Below are positions 59,367 to 64,000 of a DNA stretch of 64,000 bases, piece by piece. The position numbers and the translations under genes are program-made. Position 1 is the first letter of the stretch; every line of letters starts with the position of its first letter. Location: NCBI RefSeq assembly GCF_009299795.1, contig NZ_VIGP01000002.1, positions 482,898-546,897 on the forward strand, read 5' to 3'. This DNA comes from Brachybacterium subflavum (GTDB taxonomy: Bacteria; Actinomycetota; Actinomycetes; Actinomycetales; Dermabacteraceae). Below the pieces are notes generated by a model, which did not search any database, was not told the DNA's origin, and saw only the letters and a program-made list of their open reading frames with translations.

Positions 59367-59992
59367 CGCTGCGCCGCCTCGAGCTCGGCCCCGACGGCGC
59401 CGGTCTGCTGCAGGCGCGCGACGTAGCGGGCCAGGACGTCGACCTCGATGTTCACCAGGCCTCCCTCCGCGAGCGCGCCCAGTGTCGTGGCCTCGAGCGT
59501 CGCGGGGATGAGGGAGACCCCGAAGGTGTCCTCCCCCGCCGAGGTGACGGTGAGCGAGACGCCGGAGACGGTGATCGATCCCTTCTCGGCGATCAGCGGC
59601 GCGAGCGAGGGGTCGATCTCGAAGACGAGGTCGACCCAGCGTCCGCCGTCGCGGCGGCTGCGCAGGGAGGCCACGCCGTCCACGTGACCCTGGACGATGT
59701 GTCCGCCGAGGCGGGCGTCGGCCCGCAGCGCGCGCTCGAGGTTCACGCGCGATCCCGGAGCGGCATCGCGCAGGGCGGTGCGGCGCAGGGTCTCGGGGAC
59801 CGCGTCGACCGCGAAGCCGCCGTCGCCGGCGAGGTCGACGATGGTGAGGCACACGCCGTCCACGGCGATCGAGTCGCCCGGGCGCGCGTCGGAGGCGGCG
59901 AGCGGGCCGCGCACATGCAGCCGCGCCTCGCCGCCGGGTTGTGGGGTGAGGGACTCGAGAGTACCGATCTCCTCGACGATGCCGGTGAACAT
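59363..59992 (-). CDS. ribE: Riboflavin synthase alpha subunit (RibE)
   Basis: A 209-residue enzyme made of two lumazine-binding barrels. The first starts [12 protein letters not shown], with [10 protein letters not shown] and [11 protein letters not shown]; the second repeats the pattern ([32 protein letters not shown], quoted in part). It dismutates two lumazines to riboflavin. A strong GGAAGGAG site precedes the ATG. It overlaps ribBA by 4 bp and lies 160 bp after ribD. Confidence 0.95.
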   Translation of the reverse strand: MFTGIVEEIGTLESLTPQPGGEARLHVRGPLAASDARPGDSIAVDGVCLTIVDLAGDGGFAVDAVPETLRRTALRDAAPGSRVNLERALRADARLGGHIVQGHVDGVASLRSRRDGGRWVDLVFEIDPSLAPLIAEKGSITVSGVSLTVTSAGEDTFGVSLIPATLEATTLGALAEGGLVNIEVDVLARYVARLQQTGAVGAELEAAQR

Positions 59993-60030
59993 GGCGTCTC
60001 CTTCCGGGAGCGGACGACGGGACGTCCGAT

Positions 60031-60078
60031 GGGTCGGTGGGCCGGTGGGCCGGTGGGCCGGTGGGCCGGTGGGTCGGT
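60031..60078. repeat. Six 8-bp tandem repeats between ribD and ribE
   Basis: Six units GGGYCGGT (four identical GGGCCGGT) fill the centre of the 160-bp intercistronic gap. No gene fits here. Confidence 0.8.
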
Positions 60079-60152
60079 GATGTGGTGGTGCGGTGCGGCG
60101 GTGGGTCAGTGAGGTGGTGGCCTGGTGGCCTAGTGGACCGGGACGGACACGT

Positions 60153-61385
60153 TCAGGGCGAGGGGTCGCCGCGTCGGGCGATGAGCAGCACGTCCTCGTC
60201 GAGGCGGTGCACCTCGCTCGTGCGCCAGCGCGGGGCGTCGGCGAGGGTCGCGACGTCGAGCGCGCCGATCGCGGACCTGCCCGGATCGCCCAGGTGCAGG
60301 GGTGCGAGGTAGGCATGGATCTCGTCGACCAGGCCGGCGCGCAGGAATGCCGTCGCGAGCTGCGGGCCTCCCTCGAGGACGGCCCGGCGGACGCCGCGCT
60401 CGGCGAGCGCGGCGAGGACCTCGTGCGGATCCCGGGTGCGCAGGTGCACGAAGCGGCCGTCGTCCCCGCGGACCCTGGCGTCCGAAGGCACGTCCCGGAG
60501 GCCGACGACCACGCGCAGCGGCTGGTGGCCCGCAGCCGCGGTCGCGGCGGCATCGCCGCCCGACGTCGGGCCGGGGGCGGGCGCGGCCTGCGGGGTCGCT
60601 GCGGGGCGGGCGGTGAGCGAGGGGTCGTCGGCCAGCAGGGTGCCGGTGCCCACGAGGATCGCGTCCACCTGGGCCCGGACCGAGTGGGCGTGGGCGCGGG
60701 AGGCCTCGCCGGTGATCCAGTGGCTGGTGCCGTCGCCCGCGGCGACCTTTCCGTCGAGACTGGTCGCCGTCTTCAGCACGAGGTGCACGGGCGACGGCCC
60801 GCTCTCGGCGCGGTGCGCGTCCTCCGGCGCCGAGGCCGGCGTCGGGGAATCCGCCGCGGCGGTGGTCCGCGCGAACCATCCGGCGACGAGCTCGCGGGAC
60901 TGCTGCGCGCGCACTCCGCCGACCACGTCGACGCCCGCCGCGGCGAGTGCGCCCGCGCCGCCGCCGGAGGCCGCGCCGGGATCCTCCAGGGCGAACACGA
61001 GGCGAGAGATCCCCGCCTCGCGCAGCGCCTCGGCGCAGGGTCCGGTGCGTCCGGTGTGGGCGCAGGGCTCGAGGGTGACCACGGCCGTCGCGCCGCGGGT
61101 CGCGCTCCCCCTCGAGCGGGCATCGGCGAGCGCCGCGACCTCGGCGTGGGGTGTGCCGGCGCCGCGATGCCAGCCCTCGCCGAGGGCCGTCCCGTCGGGC
61201 GCGAGCAGGACGCAGCCCACGCGGGGGTTCGCGTCATCGGCGGGGCCGCGGGCGGCAAGAGCGAGGGCGCGGTCCATCGCGGCGAGCTCGTCGGGCGTCG
61301 CGGCGGCGGCATGCGCGGTTCGCGCCCCGGCGTGCGCGTCAGGCGTCGCGGCGACGGCGCGCGGGGGCGTGCGGTGCTCGTGCAC
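60153..61385 (-). CDS. ribD: Bifunctional riboflavin deaminase/reductase (RibD)
   Basis: A 410-residue fusion: an N-terminal CMP/dCMP-deaminase-like domain with zinc ligands in PHAEVAAL and LEPCAHTGRTGPC, then a C-terminal reductase domain with LKTATSLDGKVAAGDGTSHW, ITGEASRAHAH and AVLEGGPQLATAFL. It carries out the second and third steps of riboflavin synthesis. A Pro/Ala insertion lies in the reductase domain (PAATPQAAPAPG). The GTG at 61385 follows GGAGGCTTCC and is 96 nt below the FMN riboswitch. It is the first gene of the operon. Confidence 0.94.
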   Translation of the reverse strand: MHEHRTPPRAVAATPDAHAGARTAHAAAATPDELAAMDRALALAARGPADDANPRVGCVLLAPDGTALGEGWHRGAGTPHAEVAALADARSRGSATRGATAVVTLEPCAHTGRTGPCAEALREAGISRLVFALEDPGAASGGGAGALAAAGVDVVGGVRAQQSRELVAGWFARTTAAADSPTPASAPEDAHRAESGPSPVHLVLKTATSLDGKVAAGDGTSHWITGEASRAHAHSVRAQVDAILVGTGTLLADDPSLTARPAATPQAAPAPGPTSGGDAAATAAAGHQPLRVVVGLRDVPSDARVRGDDGRFVHLRTRDPHEVLAALAERGVRRAVLEGGPQLATAFLRAGLVDEIHAYLAPLHLGDPGRSAIGALDVATLADAPRWRTSEVHRLDEDVLLIARRGDPSP

Positions 61386-61481
61386 GGAAGCCTCCGGATC
61401 GGCGGTGGTCCGGGGCGATGGCACGGCGGCAGAAGCGTCACCGGGGCGGACGACGGCGCACCGACGCCGCGCACAGCGACG

Positions 61482-61609
61482 CCACATCTCCTCCCATCCG
61501 GACTTTTACCGTCGGTCCTGGAGTTCCACCAGGTCAACCGGCTCCCGAGGGAGCCGGGTCGCGGACTGTCACCGCCGGTTCAGAGTTTCACTGACCCCGG
61601 AGAATGTGG
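61482..61609 (-). ncRNA. FMN riboswitch (RFN element)
   Basis: Reading the minus strand, the element starts CCACATTCTCCGGGG and contains the conserved CCGGCGGTGACAGTCCGCGA core, GGTTGACCTGGTGGAACTCC, GACCGACGGTAAAAGTC and GGATGGGAGGAGATGTGG. The ends CCACAT / ATGTGG and TCTCC / GGAGA form the closing helix P1. It controls ribD and the genes behind it; FMN binding would favour the off state. The upstream gene (P450) ends 77 bp before it. Confidence 0.93.
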
Positions 61610-61686
61610 TTCATTCGCGAGCGAGAGTAGCACCGCGATCCGAGTGCTCGGGAAGTCGGTGTCGCGGTGTGAACGCTGCCCCGCCC

Positions 61687-63156
61687 TCAGGCACCGCGCG
61701 CAGGGAACTCCACCCTCATGCCGTGCACGCGGTATCCCGCGACGACGTCGTCCCAGGCGATCTCGGGAGGACGCACGAGGCGAGGCGCGGCCGCGAGCAG
61801 GTGCTCCAGCAGCACCGCCGACTCGGTGATCGCGAGGTGCTCGCCGGGGCAGCGATGGGGCCCGGCGCCGAAGCTGAGCCCGGCCGGCGAGACCCCGCGC
61901 GGCAGCGGTCGGCGGGGCCTGATCTCGAGGGGATCCTCCCCCATGACCTGCGCGTCCGCATTGGCGTCCCGGACGTGGACGTCGATCAGGTCGCCGGGCC
62001 GGACGTCGGCCGTCGCGGGGCATCCGGGCACGTCGAAGGGCTCCCGGGCGCGGCGGTAGAGGTGCCCGACCACAGGTTCGAGGCGGATGATCTCGCGGAG
62101 GATCGCGGCCTTCTCCTCGCGGTCGCCGTGGAGGAACTCCGCGCGCAGCGTCTCGTCGTCCAGAAGGTGCCAGCACGCCATCACGAGGAACTCGCGGGTG
62201 GTGATCATCCCGGCGCTCGCGTAGGTGACGCATTCGACGAGGATGTCGGTGCCGCGCGCGCCCTGGTCGAGCAGGTGGCTGATGACGTCGTCGGCAGGGT
62301 GTCGGCGTCGGCGGCGGATCGCCGGGCGCACGTCGCGCAGGTGGAAGGCGGCGAGGGGACCCAGTCCGCGGGCGGCGGCGAGGGCCCATTGGGGCAGGGT
62401 GCGGCCCCAGCGCGGGCGGGTGAGGTCGACGCCCGGCTGCCGCTGCAGGCGCACGAGCCTGTGCGACATGGCCTCCAGGGGCGAGGCGGTGAGGCCGACG
62501 ATCTCGCGGCTCACCGCCACCGAGTAGAGCAGTGCGAGCTGACCGAGGTCGCAGCCTCCCTCGCGGACCGCCTCGCCGACGAGGCGGACGGCCTCGCGCT
62601 CCATGGTCGCCGCGCTCGAGCGCTCGATGTGCTGCGGGGAGAAGAAGCGGCCGAGGGCGCGGCGCTGGGCGTCGTGGCCGGGCCCGTCGGACAGCAGGAT
62701 CGGGTGGCGGCGCAGTCGGCCGCTCGGGATCGCCTCGGCGGTGAACCCCGCCTGGGTCGTGCCTCCACGGCGCCGGAGCACCTCGCGCGCCGCCCCGTGG
62801 GGACGGATCCGCCAGACGCGCGGGATGCGGGCGGCACCCGTCCGGTCGGCACCAGCCAGGTCGACGCCCGTCCGCTCGACGCCCGTCCGCTCGAGGCCCG
62901 TCCGGTCGATGCCGGCCCCGCCGACGCCAGCCAGACCGACGCTCCCCGAGCGCCCCGCTTCCGGCTCCGCCCCGGGGACGCGCGAGCCCCGGAACAGGGA
63001 CCGCAGGCCGACGGGGCCCGCGCCGGGGATGTCGCTGTGCAGCGGGCAGCCGCGCTCCTCGGGCCGGTCCGAGCGTCGGGCGCCGGGGCCACGGGGACCG
63101 GCCCCGCGGGTGGGCTCGCTGCCGGTGGGGTCACTGCCGGTGGGGCCGCGGCTCAC
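61687..63156 (-). CDS. Cytochrome P450
   Basis: A 489-residue P450. The heme-thiolate loop is FGAGPHRCPGEHLA near residue 440, the K-helix ExxR is EIIRLEP, and the I-helix has YASAGMITTREF. The N-terminal 110 residues are unusual: a Gly/Pro/Arg leader, DIPGAGPVGLRSLFRG, then a tract of pentamers (RTGVE/RTGVD/LAGAD) encoded by seven 15-bp repeats. It lacks a membrane anchor, so it is a soluble bacterial enzyme. The GTG start overlaps a prenyl synthase gene by 4 bp, which suggests oxidation of a terpenoid. Redox partners are not encoded here. Confidence 0.9.
   Translation of the reverse strand: MSRGPTGSDPTGSEPTRGAGPRGPGARRSDRPEERGCPLHSDIPGAGPVGLRSLFRGSRVPGAEPEAGRSGSVGLAGVGGAGIDRTGLERTGVERTGVDLAGADRTGAARIPRVWRIRPHGAAREVLRRRGGTTQAGFTAEAIPSGRLRRHPILLSDGPGHDAQRRALGRFFSPQHIERSSAATMEREAVRLVGEAVREGGCDLGQLALLYSVAVSREIVGLTASPLEAMSHRLVRLQRQPGVDLTRPRWGRTLPQWALAAARGLGPLAAFHLRDVRPAIRRRRRHPADDVISHLLDQGARGTDILVECVTYASAGMITTREFLVMACWHLLDDETLRAEFLHGDREEKAAILREIIRLEPVVGHLYRRAREPFDVPGCPATADVRPGDLIDVHVRDANADAQVMGEDPLEIRPRRPLPRGVSPAGLSFGAGPHRCPGEHLAITESAVLLEHLLAAAPRLVRPPEIAWDDVVAGYRVHGMRVEFPARGA
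62834..62938 (-). repeat. Seven 15-bp tandem repeats inside the P450 gene
   Basis: Seven consecutive 15-mers of the form ACGCCCGTCCGCTCG encode a run of pentapeptides near residues 73-107 of the P450. The unit is a multiple of three and keeps the frame. Confidence 0.85.
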
Positions 63157-64000
63157 CGCGCCCTCCCTTCGAGCTCCTCGATCACGGTGCCGAGCACGCG
63201 GGCGGCGGGCGCGGGGATCGCGTCCCCGGCCTCCGCCATGACATCGCGCGCCTGCGCCACCTCACGCGCCACGAGCGCCTGGACGTGCGCCTCGGCGCCG
63301 CAGTCCGCGAGCACGGTCCGCACGTGGCGTCCGTCGGGGGTGCAGAGGTCCGCGCGTCCCAGGGCCGCGTCGACGAGCGGCCAGTCCGGCGTGCCGCGGG
63401 CGAAGTCGGTGATCGCGGTCTGCTTGCCCTCGCGCAGGTCGGAGCTGGGGTCCTTGCCGTGCTCGGCGGCGGCCCCGAACACGGAGAGGGCGTCGTCCTG
63501 ATGCTGGAACGCGATGCCGAGGTGCCGCCCGGCGCTCGTGAGCGCCTCGCGCGCGGGATCGGGGGCGCCGGCCAGGACGCAGGCCGCACGCAGCGGCAGC
63601 TCGAAGCTGTAGGTCGCCGTCTTCGTGCGGGTCATCTCGGCGATCACGTCCGCGTCGGGGGCGATCACGCCGTCGCTGAGCGAGACGTCGAGGAACTCGC
63701 CGACGGCGGACTCGGCGACGGCGTCGCCGAGCGCGTCCAGCAGCGCGAGGCGCTCGGCGCGGGGCAGGTCCGCGCGGGCGAACACCTGGTGGGCCAGCGC
63801 GAGCATCTGGTCGCCGACGAGGACGGCGGTGCTGCGGGCCCAGTGGCTGCGGGTCCGGTGGCCGCGTTCCTCGTCCGTTCCCGCAGTGGCCGAGCCCGGG
63901 GCGAGCAGGGCGCCGACCAGGTTCGCGCGGCCGCGCCGGGTGAGGTCGTTGTCGATGACATCGTCGTGGAGGAGGAAGGCGAAGTGGAGCACCTCGAGCG
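63153..64000 (-). CDS. Polyprenyl diphosphate synthase (GGPP/FPP synthase type), partial at window edge
   Basis: The visible 282 residues are the central and C-terminal parts of a trans-isoprenyl diphosphate synthase; the N-terminus lies beyond the window. The first aspartate-rich motif is HDDVIDND (DDxxD) with RRGR after it, and a KTATYSFELPL segment follows. The second motif reads FQHQDDALSVFG, with Ser-Val where the consensus has DDxxD, so it is degenerate; GKDPSSDLREGKQT is intact. It makes C15-C20 (or longer) prenyl diphosphates for carotenoids, quinones or other terpenoids. It overlaps the P450 by 4 bp. Confidence 0.9.
   Translation of the reverse strand, partial: LEVLHFAFLLHDDVIDNDLTRRGRANLVGALLAPGSATAGTDEERGHRTRSHWARSTAVLVGDQMLALAHQVFARADLPRAERLALLDALGDAVAESAVGEFLDVSLSDGVIAPDADVIAEMTRTKTATYSFELPLRAACVLAGAPDPAREALTSAGRHLGIAFQHQDDALSVFGAAAEHGKDPSSDLREGKQTAITDFARGTPDWPLVDAALGRADLCTPDGRHVRTVLADCGAEAHVQALVAREVAQARDVMAEAGDAIPAPAARVLGTVIEELEGRAR

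Noticed and set aside
61386..61487. ribD start extended upstream
   Set aside because: The extra residues would overlap the FMN riboswitch, while the GTG at 61385 has a strong GGAGG site.
62834..62938. Pentapeptide-repeat domain in the P450
   Set aside because: The 5-residue units lack the A(D/N)LxG periodicity of the pentapeptide-repeat fold; they arise from a 15-bp DNA repeat.

Overview
The window is very GC-rich, densely coded DNA with many 1-4 bp gene overlaps and GTG starts. It looks like a chromosomal segment of a high-GC actinobacterium. A DUF6318 protein, a betaine-type OpuC system, FCD-class GntR regulators, a ribD-ribE-ribBA-ribH operon under an FMN riboswitch and a prenyl synthase/P450 pair would all fit Micrococcales, perhaps a Brachybacterium relative. 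That genus call is an inference from gene content, not from a search. I saw no rRNA, tRNA, CRISPR array, insertion sequence or phage gene.

Layout. 0-5.2 kb: an aldo/keto reductase, then two PAP2 phosphatase paralogues on either side of a divergent gntP permease / GntR regulator pair with a palindromic operator between them. 5.2-8.4 kb: a three-gene polar amino acid ABC importer and a small monooxygenase-like protein. 8.4-12.3 kb: a heterodimeric ABC exporter with one degenerate ATPase site. 12.6-18 kb: a DUF6318 protein, a membrane protein, a methyltransferase, DUF456, FabH and a VanZ-RDD fusion. 18-23.7 kb: SbcC/SbcD and a class A beta-lactamase. 23.8-28.6 kb: a sulfatase, a sugar MFS porter and a ROK regulator, all in one direction. 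28.9-32.7 kb: an MFS exporter with its GntR regulator, divergent from an FAD disulfide oxidoreductase. 33-33.9 kb: a small accessory patch (DUF3800-like protein and a small membrane protein). 34-44.6 kb: many small single-function genes (DinB, GNAT, PadR with a membrane partner, aldo/keto reductase, monooxygenase, aromatic acid exporter, DUF1697, aminotransferase-independent kinase-like APH, HIT, double GNAT, TetR and a frameshifted SRPBCC lipoprotein). 44.6-51.4 kb: an alpha-L-rhamnosidase and a four-gene osmoprotectant ABC importer. 51.6-55.7 kb: an S9 peptidase and a type II NADH dehydrogenase. 55.8-57.2 kb: an AbiEi-DUF559 gene bracketed by two near-identical 76-bp palindromes. 57.3-61.6 kb: the riboflavin operon. 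61.7-64 kb: a cytochrome P450 and a prenyl synthase that runs off the window.

Two signals recur. First, many starts lack a ribosome binding site and instead have a TANNNT -10 hexamer ending exactly 6-7 nt before the start codon, which indicates leaderless mRNAs. Second, intergenic regions carry families of long imperfect palindromes of fixed length: 57 bp (three copies), 56 bp (two copies) and 76 bp (two copies). They mostly sit just 3' of genes, and I do not recognise them.
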